From: Planctomycetia bacterium | GTDB lineage: Bacteria > Planctomycetota > Planctomycetia > Pirellulales > UBA7805 | Assembly: GCA_021413585.1 (NCBI GenBank) | Contig: JAIOQB010000334.1 | Span: 1-44,497, forward strand | Reading direction: 5' to 3' | Length of the DNA stretch: 44,497 bases | Shown here: in pieces, positions 16,238 to 23,988 of the stretch | How positions within the stretch are numbered: the first letter of the stretch is position 1 | Layout of the letters: every line of letters starts with the position of its first letter | The notes under the pieces: generated by a model | Told to the model about the DNA's origin: nothing | The model's input: the letters and a program-made list of their open reading frames with translations, nothing else | Databases searched by the model: none | Position numbers and translations under genes: made by a program

Positions 16238-18067
16238 GTGAGCAGACCCGTCGCAGTTGGCCCGCCGGTTGGCATCGACCTAGGCACCACGTTTTCCGTG
16301 GTCGCCACGGTAGACGCCCAGGGGCGCCCCCGCACCATTCAAAACGCCGAAGGGGATATCACCACTCCCAGCGTGGTGATGTTCGACCGCAGCAGCGTGA
16401 TCGTCGGCAAGGAGGCGGTGAAGCTGGCCTCGTTCGAGCCGGAGGCGATCGCCGCCTACGCCAAGCGGGATATCGGCGCCACGCGGCTCGGCAAGGCGAT
16501 CCGTGGCCATCACCTGCCGCCGGAAGTCGTCCAATCCTTTGTGCTGCGAAAGCTCAAAGCCGACGCGGAGTTGAAGCTCGGCCCGGTCCGCCAGGCGGTC
16601 GTGACCGTCCCCGCCTATTTTAACGAGCCGCGCCGCAAGGCGACGCAGGACGCCGGCCGGCTGGCCGACCTGGAAATCCTCGACATCCTCAACGAGCCCA
16701 CCGCCGCCGCCATTGCCTACGGCGCCGAGCGTGGTTTTCTCAATCGCGAAGGGTTGATCGAAAAGCCCGAGACGGTGCTCGTCTACGATCTTGGCGGCGG
16801 CACGTTCGACGCCACGCTGATGCATCTCGAAGGACACGACTACACCGCTCTGGCCACCGCCGGCGACGTATACCTCGGCGGCATCGACTGGGACCAGCGG
16901 ATCGTCGATTTCGTGGCGGTCCGGTTTGCCGAGCAGCACGGAGGGCTCGATCCGCGCGAAGACGCTTCGGCCCTTGTGCGGCTGCAGCGCGAGGCGGAAG
17001 AGGCAAAGCGGGCACTTTCCGCTCGCGACGACGTGAACGTCACCATGGAATACGAAGGCCGGTTTCTGCGGATTCCGGTTACACGCCGCGAGTTCGACAT
17101 GATGACCAGCGATCTGCTGGAGCGAACGCGGTTCACCATCCGCAAGATGCTCAAGGAAGCGAGCCTCGAATGGAGCAAGGTCAGCCGGCTGCTGCTGGTC
17201 GGCGGCTCCACGCGGATGGCGCAGGTGCAAAAGATGCTCAAGGCCGAAAGCGGCCTCGAGCCCGATCGCTCGCTGGCGGCCGACGAGGCGGTGGCCCACG
17301 GCGCGGCGGTGTATGCCGGGTTCCTGCTGGCAGGCAAATCGAGCGCGGTGCATGCCGGAGCGAAGGGGAACATCACCAACGTCAGCTCGCACGACCTGGG
17401 CGTGCTGGGGACCGAAGCGGCCACAGGGCGCCCCAAACGGCGGATCATCATCCGCCACAACAGCCGGCTCCCCGCCAAGCAGGGTGGAAGATTCTTCACC
17501 CAGAAAAAGGGGCAAAAGACCGTCGTGGTCCGCGTGGTGGAAGGGGGAGACGACAGTGGGCACAACGCCACGGTGATCGGCAACTGCACGGTGACCGACC
17601 TGCCGGCCGATCTTCCCGAGCACACGCCGGTGGACGTGGTGTTTCAGTACGAAGAGAACGGACGATTGAAGATCAACGCCCTGCTGCCGACGCACGGCAA
17701 AGCAGTGACGCTCGAAGTGGCCCGTGACTCGGGCCTCAGCGAAGAGCAGTTGGTCTACTGGCAGCAGCGGATCGCCGCCGGCCAATTGATGGAAGACGCG
17801 GAAGAAGCGGGAGACGAAGTGGTGGAAGCGGTGTTCGACTCGGAAATGCACGTCAGCGATTCGACGCAATCCAACGAGTCATCGCAAAGCATCGAGCCAT
17901 CACACAGCGGCGACGAACCACTGGACGAAGTGGTGTTTGATTCCGATGAGTCGGTAATAGGAGAACAGTCGAGCGGCACCGGCGAATCGGTGACCGGTCA
18001 TAGTCACGCGGATGAAGACGAGGGAGGAGATTCGGACCTCAATAGCTTCTTGCGCGGGTTGAATTGA
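16238..18067 (+). CDS. Hsp70-family chaperone-like ATPase, atypical C-terminus
   Basis: A 609-residue Hsp70 homologue beginning at a GTG. The nucleotide-binding domain is complete: GIDLGTTFSVVA (about 12-23), VPAYFNEPRRKATQDAGRLA, DLGGGTFDATL (from 184) and LLVGGSTRMAQVQ (about 318-330). A beta-rich substrate-binding region follows (about 390-500) but is divergent from DnaK (RIIIRHNSRLPAKQGGRFF instead of the usual IPTK..FST pattern). The usual alpha-helical lid is not seen; residues about 515-609 are acidic and Ser-rich (DEPLDEVVFDSDESVIGEQS). It lies near two J-like proteins that lack HPD and has no grpE or canonical dnaJ nearby, so it is probably a second, specialised Hsp70 rather than the housekeeping DnaK. 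Confidence 0.85.
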   Translation: MSRPVAVGPPVGIDLGTTFSVVATVDAQGRPRTIQNAEGDITTPSVVMFDRSSVIVGKEAVKLASFEPEAIAAYAKRDIGATRLGKAIRGHHLPPEVVQSFVLRKLKADAELKLGPVRQAVVTVPAYFNEPRRKATQDAGRLADLEILDILNEPTAAAIAYGAERGFLNREGLIEKPETVLVYDLGGGTFDATLMHLEGHDYTALATAGDVYLGGIDWDQRIVDFVAVRFAEQHGGLDPREDASALVRLQREAEEAKRALSARDDVNVTMEYEGRFLRIPVTRREFDMMTSDLLERTRFTIRKMLKEASLEWSKVSRLLLVGGSTRMAQVQKMLKAESGLEPDRSLAADEAVAHGAAVYAGFLLAGKSSAVHAGAKGNITNVSSHDLGVLGTEAATGRPKRRIIIRHNSRLPAKQGGRFFTQKKGQKTVVVRVVEGGDDSGHNATVIGNCTVTDLPADLPEHTPVDVVFQYEENGRLKINALLPTHGKAVTLEVARDSGLSEEQLVYWQQRIAAGQLMEDAEEAGDEVVEAVFDSEMHVSDSTQSNESSQSIEPSHSGDEPLDEVVFDSDESVIGEQSSGTGESVTGHSHADEDEGGDSDLNSFLRGLN

Positions 18068-18086
18068 GGGCGGAGAGATAGGTTAA

Positions 18087-18240
18087 TTTCACCACAGAGA
18101 CACGGAGGCACGGAGAGGGTTTTTAATGTCTAATGTCTAAATCCCAATGTCCAAAAAGACAACCACAGATTCTTGTTGGACATTGGGATTTAGACATTGG
18201 GATTTTCTTCTCCGTGCCTCCGTGTTTCCGTGGTGAAAAA
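18087..18240. repeat. nested palindrome: CACGGAGGCACGGAGA outer, CATTGGGATTTAGACA inner
   Basis: Outer arms 18087-18117 and 18207-18240 pair as inverted repeats. Inside them lies a second inverted pair, 18125-18153 and 18178-18204 (ATGTCTAAATCCCAATGTCC and its complement). It starts 20 nt after the Hsp70 stop and ends 33 nt before aroA. Confidence 0.85.
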
Positions 18241-18272
18241 ATCCGGTAAGAAATTCACCAGGAACATCCGGC

Positions 18273-19577
18273 GTGCCCGACTCTGTTCGCGAACTTGAAA
18301 TCACCCCGGTCGCCGGGCCGGTGCGCGGGTCGATTCGTCCGCCGGGTTCAAAGAGCATCACCAACCGGGCCCTGGTCTGCGCGGCGTTGGCAGAGGGCCA
18401 ATCCACGCTCGACGGCGCGCTGGTGAGCGAAGACACGCAGGTGATGGTCGACTCGCTTGAGCGCCTCGGCATCGCGGTGGTCGCCGATTGGCCCGCGCGG
18501 CGATTGACGGTCACCGGTTGCGGCGGGCGAATCCCCGCCGCCGAGGCGGAACTGTTCGTCGGCAACAGCGGCACCACGATCCGCTTTCTGGCGGCCGTGG
18601 CGGCGCTGGGGCACGGTTCGTACCGGTTGGACGGCGTGCCGCGAATGCGCCAGCGCCCCATTGGCGACTTGATCACGGCGCTGCGGCAATTGGGCGTCGA
18701 GGCCAAGGCCGAATCCCCCGGCGATTGTCCACCGGTGCTACTCAAGGCCAATGGACTACGCGGCGGCCAAGTCACCGTGCGGGGCGACGTGTCGAGCCAA
18801 TTCCTCAGTGGGCTGTTGCTGGCGTCGCCCTGTGCCCGCACGCCGGTGGAGATTCGCGTCGACGGGACGCTGGTGTCATTGCCGTATGTGACAATGACGC
18901 TCGACGTAATGCGCGCGTTCGGCGTCAGCGTCATTGACGAAGGGCACGAACAGTTTAATATCGCCGCGCCGTCGCAGTACCAGCCGCGCACGTACTCCAT
19001 CGAGCCCGACGCCTCGGCCGCCAGCTACTTCTGGGCGGCCGCCGCCATCACCGGCGGCCAAGTGCGGGTGGACGGGCTATCGCTCGACAGCCTGCAAGGG
19101 GATGTCCGTTTTTGCGATCTGCTGGTGCAGATGGGCTGCCGCGTGGAATACGCCGGCGATGGAACGACCTTGATCGGCGCCCCGCAGCAGGGCAGTAATC
19201 TAAAAGGCATCAACGCCAACATGAACGCCATCAGTGACACGGTTCCCACGCTCGCCGTAGTGGCCCTGTTCGCCGAGGGACCGACCACGATCCGCGGCGT
19301 CGCGCATATTCGCCACAAGGAAACCGACCGCATTGGCGACCTGGCCACCGAGCTGCGCAAGCTCGGCGCCGAAGTGGAAACTTTCGACGACGGGCTGCGG
19401 ATCACACCCGGCAAGCTCCGCGCCGCGCGGCTTGAAACTTACCAGGATCATCGGATGGCAATGAGCCTGGCGCTGGCCGGTCTGCGCCAGCCGGGCGTCG
19501 TCATCCTTGATCCAGGTTGCACGGCCAAGACGTATCCAGATTACTTCCGCGATCTGGAGCGGTTGGTGAGGCCGTGA
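18273..19577 (+). CDS. aroA: 3-phosphoshikimate 1-carboxyvinyltransferase (EPSP synthase)
   Basis: A 434-residue enzyme of normal length from a GTG with AGGAA about 8 nt upstream. It joins shikimate 3-phosphate and phosphoenolpyruvate in the sixth step of chorismate synthesis. Family motifs are clear: PPGSKSITNRAL (K27), LFVGNSGTTIRFLAA, RMRQRPIGDLI, DVSSQFLSGLLLASP, DASAASYFWAAAAI, RHKETDRIGDL and YQDHRMAMSLALAGL. These are class I-like. The residue matching E. coli Pro101 (GTAMRP) is Phe here, and GNAG is GNSG; what this does to inhibitor sensitivity cannot be read from sequence. It is monocistronic: palindromes lie on both sides and no other aro gene is near. Confidence 0.95.
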   Translation: MPDSVRELEITPVAGPVRGSIRPPGSKSITNRALVCAALAEGQSTLDGALVSEDTQVMVDSLERLGIAVVADWPARRLTVTGCGGRIPAAEAELFVGNSGTTIRFLAAVAALGHGSYRLDGVPRMRQRPIGDLITALRQLGVEAKAESPGDCPPVLLKANGLRGGQVTVRGDVSSQFLSGLLLASPCARTPVEIRVDGTLVSLPYVTMTLDVMRAFGVSVIDEGHEQFNIAAPSQYQPRTYSIEPDASAASYFWAAAAITGGQVRVDGLSLDSLQGDVRFCDLLVQMGCRVEYAGDGTTLIGAPQQGSNLKGINANMNAISDTVPTLAVVALFAEGPTTIRGVAHIRHKETDRIGDLATELRKLGAEVETFDDGLRITPGKLRAARLETYQDHRMAMSLALAGLRQPGVVILDPGCTAKTYPDYFRDLERLVRP

Positions 19578-19593
19578 CCGGTACGGCGCGCGG

Positions 19594-19807
<214 letters not shown>

Positions 19808-19832
19808 ATCACCCTTTCGGCGGATACCGTTG

Positions 19833-19856
19833 ACCCCCGGGCGGCACCCAGGGCTA
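19833..19856 (-). repeat. TAGCCCCGG repeat, copy 2 (inverted, diverged)
   Basis: ACCCCCGGGCGGCACCCAGG then GCTA is the reverse complement of the family consensus, with a few changes. Confidence 0.6.
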
Positions 19857-19868
19857 TGCGCACTGACA

Positions 19869-20129
19869 CTACTGCTTGCGGGCGCGAAGCTCGTCCACTG
19901 ACGCCAGCAATTGATCGGCGCGCTGCAACAGCGCGATCCCCGAATCAGACGGCGGATACGCGGCGCTGGCCGGATCGCAGGCTTGAAATTGCGACTGGCA
20001 ATGTTGAATCAGAACAGCCGGGGTTGAATCAATAAAAACAACAACAGATTTATCGCGTGTGCTGGCAGCCGCACTGCCAGCAAAACGGAGGCGTCGGCCC
20101 CCCAGATCGCATGACCGGCCGCGAATGCC
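19869..20129 (-). pseudogene. possible gene remnant without start codon
   Basis: On the minus strand, 86 codons between stops have GC-rich third positions towards the end and a plausible protein C-terminus (DSGIALLQRADQLLASVDEL then RARKQ). There is no ATG, GTG or TTG in this frame. It may be the 3' remnant of a lost gene interrupted by the palindrome at 20060-20082, or chance. No family is recognised. It accounts for part of the 775-nt stretch 19578-20352. Confidence 0.3.
20060..20082. repeat. hairpin TGCTGGCAG-CCGCA-CTGCCAGCA
   Basis: Perfect 9-bp stem with a 5-nt loop, related in style to the TGCCAG-type palindromes elsewhere in the window. Confidence 0.65.
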
Positions 20130-20352
20130 TTAACTCGCTATTCAGCAATGAGTTGCGAGTGCCGCCGCGGTTGGTCGATCGGCAGCCAGCGGGGCCAGCT
20201 CGGAGCGGCAATTCTCGGCTCTTACGCCAGTTTGCAGTCAGCCGGCGTCAGTTGCGGCACGATCTATATTTGATAGGAACCAAATCGCCGCAAAAGGTTC
20301 GCCGGCCCCTGCCCTGCAAGCCACACAACCCAACCGCTCGGAGCAATCTGCC

Positions 20353-21045
20353 ATGTCCATTGCTGTGAAAATAGTCCGTGCCGAAAAAGTTGAGCATGGC
20401 ATGGCGGTGGGCTGTCGGCTGTCGGCTATCGGCGGTCAGCGGTCCGTCACCGCCGCCTCGCTGGTACTCGCCACATTGCTTGGCGGCATCGCAAGCGCAG
20501 CGGGGCCAACGGCGCCGAATGCCACCAAGCCCACTTGGCCTCAGGTGCAGCAAATCGTGCGCGATCAGTTCGCCACCGAACGCAACTACAAGGCCAACGA
20601 CATCATCAGCCGCAATCAGGTCGAGCCGATCTTGAAGAAGCTCGCCGCGGCCGGTTGGACGGTGCCGCAGCAGGAGCAGTTGCTCGCGAGAATACCGGCG
20701 GATACTTCGTGGCTGGTGACGAATCTGCGGACCGACAAAGGGCGGCGTTTCATGCGGCAAATCTCGGGTTTGCCGCAAGGTTACGACCGCGTCGATCGGC
20801 TGAGCATGCTCTCCGACGGCAAGCAAACTGTGGCGGCGCTGATCAAAGGACCGGGGGGCCAGCAGATGATCGAGTACATGACCACCAGCCGCTACGGCAA
20901 GAACATGTCGCGCGAGTTGCGGTCGACCCCGGGCGGCGCGAACTTCGATCAGCCGACCGGGATGCTCTACACCGCCGACGCGCTGCTGGGCGAGTTGAGC
21001 CGGCTCTATCAAGGCGCGGGCAAGACGACCGGCGCGGGACGCTGA
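20353..21045 (+). CDS. hypothetical exported protein
   Basis: A 230-residue protein starting at ATG 20353 with GGAG 9 nt upstream; a second ATG at 20401 would also keep the signal peptide. The hydrophobic stretch TAASLVLATLLGGIASAAGP (about residues 33-52) looks like a signal peptide with AxA-type cleavage. The mature domain is helical (WPQVQQIVRDQFATERNYKA; ILKKLAAAGWTVPQQEQLLA) with a conserved-looking YGKNMSRELRSTPGG region. I do not recognise the family. The long n-region contains a GGCTGTCGGCTGTCGGCTAT repeat in the DNA, so residues 17-30 may be a recent repeat insertion. It precedes the envelope gene run but is separated by a palindrome. Confidence 0.65.
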   Translation: MSIAVKIVRAEKVEHGMAVGCRLSAIGGQRSVTAASLVLATLLGGIASAAGPTAPNATKPTWPQVQQIVRDQFATERNYKANDIISRNQVEPILKKLAAAGWTVPQQEQLLARIPADTSWLVTNLRTDKGRRFMRQISGLPQGYDRVDRLSMLSDGKQTVAALIKGPGGQQMIEYMTTSRYGKNMSRELRSTPGGANFDQPTGMLYTADALLGELSRLYQGAGKTTGAGR

Positions 21046-21057
21046 CGTCCACGAACC

Positions 21058-21133
21058 TGAGCGGATTGGCGCTAGCCACCGGTCCGTGGGGCGATGCCAA
21101 TCGTGGGACCGGCGGCTAGCGCCGCACCGCTCA
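21058..21133. repeat. GCTAGC repeat, inverted pair
   Basis: Arms 21058-21085 and 21105-21133 are imperfect reverse complements built from the same unit as 13763-13790. It begins 13 nt after the preceding stop. The remaining 21134-21392 holds no gene. Confidence 0.8.
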
Positions 21134-21392
21134 CAACACTTGAACTCCACGCGAGACCCGAGGGATTTCCCAAACATTTTGCGCCAGAACCGTGAATTCT
21201 GGCCTTTACCGGTCCCGCGCTTCTCGGCACAATAGCCCCCTCGAATCGGTCGGTTCCTGAGCTTGTGTCCTCGCAACGTGCGGCAGCGAGGATGCCGAGC
21301 CCCGAACCGCCCGGTCGCGGGAACACCGGCGCGCGATCAGGAAGATCGTGCTAGTCAAGGAAGACATCTCTCTTCAGCAAGGAGTGCTGACC

Positions 21393-22034
21393 GTGAAAGC
21401 CCGTTTTCTCACCCCCGCTCTCGTTGTCCGCATCGCCGGACTCTCCCTGGCCCTGCTGGTCGGCTTGGCTGCCAGCGGAACGGCGTACGGTCAGGCGACC
21501 GACGGCGTCCGCGTGATCGACGTCAAGTACATCTTCGACCACCATCCGCGGTTTCGCTCCGCGATGGACGGGCTGAAGAAGGACTTTGAAGAAACCGCCA
21601 AGCGGCTCCAGGAAGAGCAGCAGGCGATCATCAAGGCCGAAGCACACCTCAAGGAATACATCCCCGGCAGCCCCGACTACAAGCGAGTGGACGAAGACGT
21701 CTCGCGCCGCAAGGCCGAGTGGGGTCTGGCCGCCGAGAAGCAACGCAAAGAGATTCGCACCCGCGAGTCGGAAATCCTTTGGAACGTCTACGCTGAAATC
21801 CAGATTGCCGTGAAGGAGTACTGCGCCTCGAACAATGTCGGGCTGGTCGTGCAGTTCAACGGCGATCCGATCGACCCCAAGATGCCGCAGGCCGTGGTGT
21901 CGGGCATCGCGCGGCAGATCGTTTACGTCGCCCCGAATCGCGACATCACGCCGATCATCCTGGACGCCGTCATTCGTGGCGTTCGGCAGCCCGTTCCAAC
22001 CCGCCAGGTCGTGCCGTTGCCCGCCGGTCAATAG
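21393..22034 (+). CDS. OmpH/Skp-like periplasmic chaperone
   Basis: A 213-residue protein. The GTG at 21393 is preferred because AAGGAG (21379-21384) sits 8 nt upstream and the protein then starts with a signal peptide (VKARFLTPALVVRIAGLSLA, cleaved near GTAYGQA). The mature start VRVIDVKYIFDHHPRF matches the OmpH/Skp pattern. A long charged coiled coil follows (LKKDFEETAKRLQEEQQAII to RKEIRTRESEILWNV, about residues 60-135), then a beta strand region VGLVVQFNG and a Pro-rich tail. Skp-like proteins hold unfolded outer-membrane proteins in the periplasm. It lies directly upstream of lpxC and lpxA, the same neighbourhood seen in many Gram-negative envelope clusters. Confidence 0.88.
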   Translation: MKARFLTPALVVRIAGLSLALLVGLAASGTAYGQATDGVRVIDVKYIFDHHPRFRSAMDGLKKDFEETAKRLQEEQQAIIKAEAHLKEYIPGSPDYKRVDEDVSRRKAEWGLAAEKQRKEIRTRESEILWNVYAEIQIAVKEYCASNNVGLVVQFNGDPIDPKMPQAVVSGIARQIVYVAPNRDITPIILDAVIRGVRQPVPTRQVVPLPAGQ

Positions 22035-22099
22035 TCGGCGAGCGATGTCGTTGTTCATCTCGTTTGAGTCGCAGTTCTGGATTTTCCACGGAGGCATGG

Positions 22100-23032
22100 A
22101 TGCCACGACAAGCAGGCGGAAAGCCTGGCTGGCAGCGAACGTCGCGCGTCGCTCAACCCCGGCAAGCAGCACAGCAGCAAACGCTCAAAGCCAATGCGGT
22201 GGTGTGCGGCGTCGGCTACTGGAGCGGCAAGGACGTGCGCGTCGAGTTTCGGCCGGCACCGCCCGACAGCGGCATCGTCTTCGTGCGGGACGACTTGCCG
22301 AACCGGGTGCGGATTCCGGCCCGGGTCGAGCACCGGATCGAAACGCCGCTGCGCACCACGCTGAGTTGCGGCGGTGCCCGCGTGGAAATGATCGAGCACG
22401 TGCTCGCCTCCCTGGCCGGTTTGGGCATCGACAACTGCGAGGTGGGAGTCGATCAGGTCGAGATGCCGGGGCTCGACGGCTCGTCGGGACCGTTTGTCGA
22501 GGCGATTTGCGCCGCCGGCATCGAAGCCCAGGACGCGTCGGCGGCTCAGTTGATCATTCGCGAAGTGACTCGGCTGGGTGATGAGGAATCCTGGATCGAG
22601 GCTCGTCCTTCGCGATCGGACAGCCTTTCGCTGCGGTACCGGCTGGATTACCGCGATACGTCAGCCATTGGGCGGCAGACGGTGCAGTTCGAGCTGTCGC
22701 CCGAATTGTTCCGGCGTGAGCTGGCTCCCTGCCGCACTTTCATTCGCAAGTCGGAGGCCGAATGGCTCCGGTCGCAGGGTTTTGCCCAACGGGTGACCAC
22801 GTCCGACGTGCTGGTGTTCGACGACGAAGGGCCAATCGGAAACACGCTGCGTTTTGAAGACGAGTGCGCCCGGCACAAGCTGCTGGATATGGTCGGCGAC
22901 CTGGCCCTGTGCGGCTGCCGCGTGGTGGGGCAGATCGCATCGCACTGCGGCGGGCATCGCTTGAACTCCGAGCTGGTGCGCATCCTGCTGCAAGAGGGAG
23001 AGCGGGTTCAATCCCGACGACGCAGCGCCTGA
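22100..23032 (+). CDS. lpxC: UDP-3-O-acyl-N-acetylglucosamine deacetylase
   Basis: A 310-residue zinc enzyme that catalyses the committed step of lipid A synthesis. The ATG at 22100 follows GGAGG by 5 nt; an overlapping ATG at 22096 is in another frame. After a basic N-terminal extension of about 28 residues, the family motifs follow: VEMIEHVLASLAGLGIDNCE (E99 and zinc ligand H100), LDGSSGPFVEAI, RHKLLDMVGDLALCG (zinc ligands H259 and D263) and the catalytic HCGGHRLNSEL (H286). All active-site residues are present. It is about 65 nt downstream of the OmpH gene and 150 nt upstream of the lpxA start, so one operon is likely. The window has no fabZ fusion or lpxD. Confidence 0.93.
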   Translation: MPRQAGGKPGWQRTSRVAQPRQAAQQQTLKANAVVCGVGYWSGKDVRVEFRPAPPDSGIVFVRDDLPNRVRIPARVEHRIETPLRTTLSCGGARVEMIEHVLASLAGLGIDNCEVGVDQVEMPGLDGSSGPFVEAICAAGIEAQDASAAQLIIREVTRLGDEESWIEARPSRSDSLSLRYRLDYRDTSAIGRQTVQFELSPELFRRELAPCRTFIRKSEAEWLRSQGFAQRVTTSDVLVFDDEGPIGNTLRFEDECARHKLLDMVGDLALCGCRVVGQIASHCGGHRLNSELVRILLQEGERVQSRRRSA

Positions 23033-23181
23033 CTCCGCGAATCCACGCCCCCGTTCAAAGTCGACTCCACCTCATGATGATCTCAATCAACTCGGACACT
23101 CAAACAGAAAACAGTCGGGCAGGACACATTCAGATGCCATCCTTGGAACAAGCGTTGCCGGCACCAAGCGGAGTACGTGTC

Positions 23182-23988
23182 ATGAACAGCTACGTTGCCG
23201 AGCATTCGGTCATCGATCCCCGCGCGGAAATCGAAGACGACGTGGAGATCGGCCCCTTCTGCATGATTGGCCCGCACGTACGGATCGGCCGCGGCACTCG
23301 GCTGGTGAGCCACGTCGCCCTGCTGGGGCACGTTTCGATCGGCCAGCACAACCACATTTATCCCGGTGTGGTCATCGGCGCCGAGCCGCAGGACATCAGC
23401 TATCGAGGCTCCGACACGCGGGTGGTCATCGGCGATCACAACATCTTCCGCGAGGGAGTGACAATCAACCGGGCCACGGAAAAAGAAGACGGCGTCACGT
23501 CGCTCGGCGATCACAACTTCCTGATGGCCAACAGCCATGTGGCGCACGACTGCCGGCTGGGAAGCCACATCATTCTGGCGAACGGCACGCTGCTCGGCGG
23601 CCACGTTCATATCGACGACCATGCGTCACTGTCCGGCAACGCTGCCGTGCATCACTACACGACGATCGGCAGCTACGCGTTTGTCGGCGGCCTGAGCCGC
23701 GTGCTGCACGACGTGCCTCCGTACATGCTGGCCGAAGGATTTCCCACTCGGCCGCGATGCATCAACGTAGTGGCCTTGAAGCGCAATGACTTCAGCGCCG
23801 ATACGATCAAGTGCCTGGCCGAGGCGCATCGGTTGATCTACCGCGCCAAGGTAGGGCTGGACCATGCCCGCGAGATTTTACGCGGCAACGATCAACTGGT
23901 TCCCCAGGTCAATCGCCTGCTGACGTTCATTCAGAACCAGCAAGAAGGGCGACACGGCCGGGCCCGCGAGCGCAGGAGAGCCGCGTGA
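23182..23988 (+). CDS. lpxA: acyl-[ACP]-UDP-N-acetylglucosamine O-acyltransferase
   Basis: A 268-residue left-handed beta-helix acyltransferase that transfers a hydroxyacyl chain to UDP-GlcNAc, the first lipid A step. The ATG at 23182 gives the family start MNSYVAEHSVIDPRAEI; ATGs at 23074 and 23134 would add up to 36 unrelated residues. Hexapeptide repeats run from about residue 8 to 190 (VEIGPFCMIGPHVRIGRG). The catalytic histidine is H122 in NSHVAHDCRLG. The C-terminal helical domain starts near VVALKRNDFS. Its stop overlaps the GTG of the next gene (GTGA), so translation is coupled to a Gfo/Idh-type dehydrogenase. Confidence 0.93.
   Translation: MNSYVAEHSVIDPRAEIEDDVEIGPFCMIGPHVRIGRGTRLVSHVALLGHVSIGQHNHIYPGVVIGAEPQDISYRGSDTRVVIGDHNIFREGVTINRATEKEDGVTSLGDHNFLMANSHVAHDCRLGSHIILANGTLLGGHVHIDDHASLSGNAAVHHYTTIGSYAFVGGLSRVLHDVPPYMLAEGFPTRPRCINVVALKRNDFSADTIKCLAEAHRLIYRAKVGLDHAREILRGNDQLVPQVNRLLTFIQNQQEGRHGRARERRRAA

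Noticed and set aside
16280..17869. 529-codon minus-strand frame opposite the Hsp70 gene
   Set aside because: A shadow frame, rich in His and Arg; the plus strand has unmistakable Hsp70 motifs.
22096..22101. Alternative ATG four bases before the chosen lpxC start
   Set aside because: It is in a different frame that does not encode the LpxC motifs.
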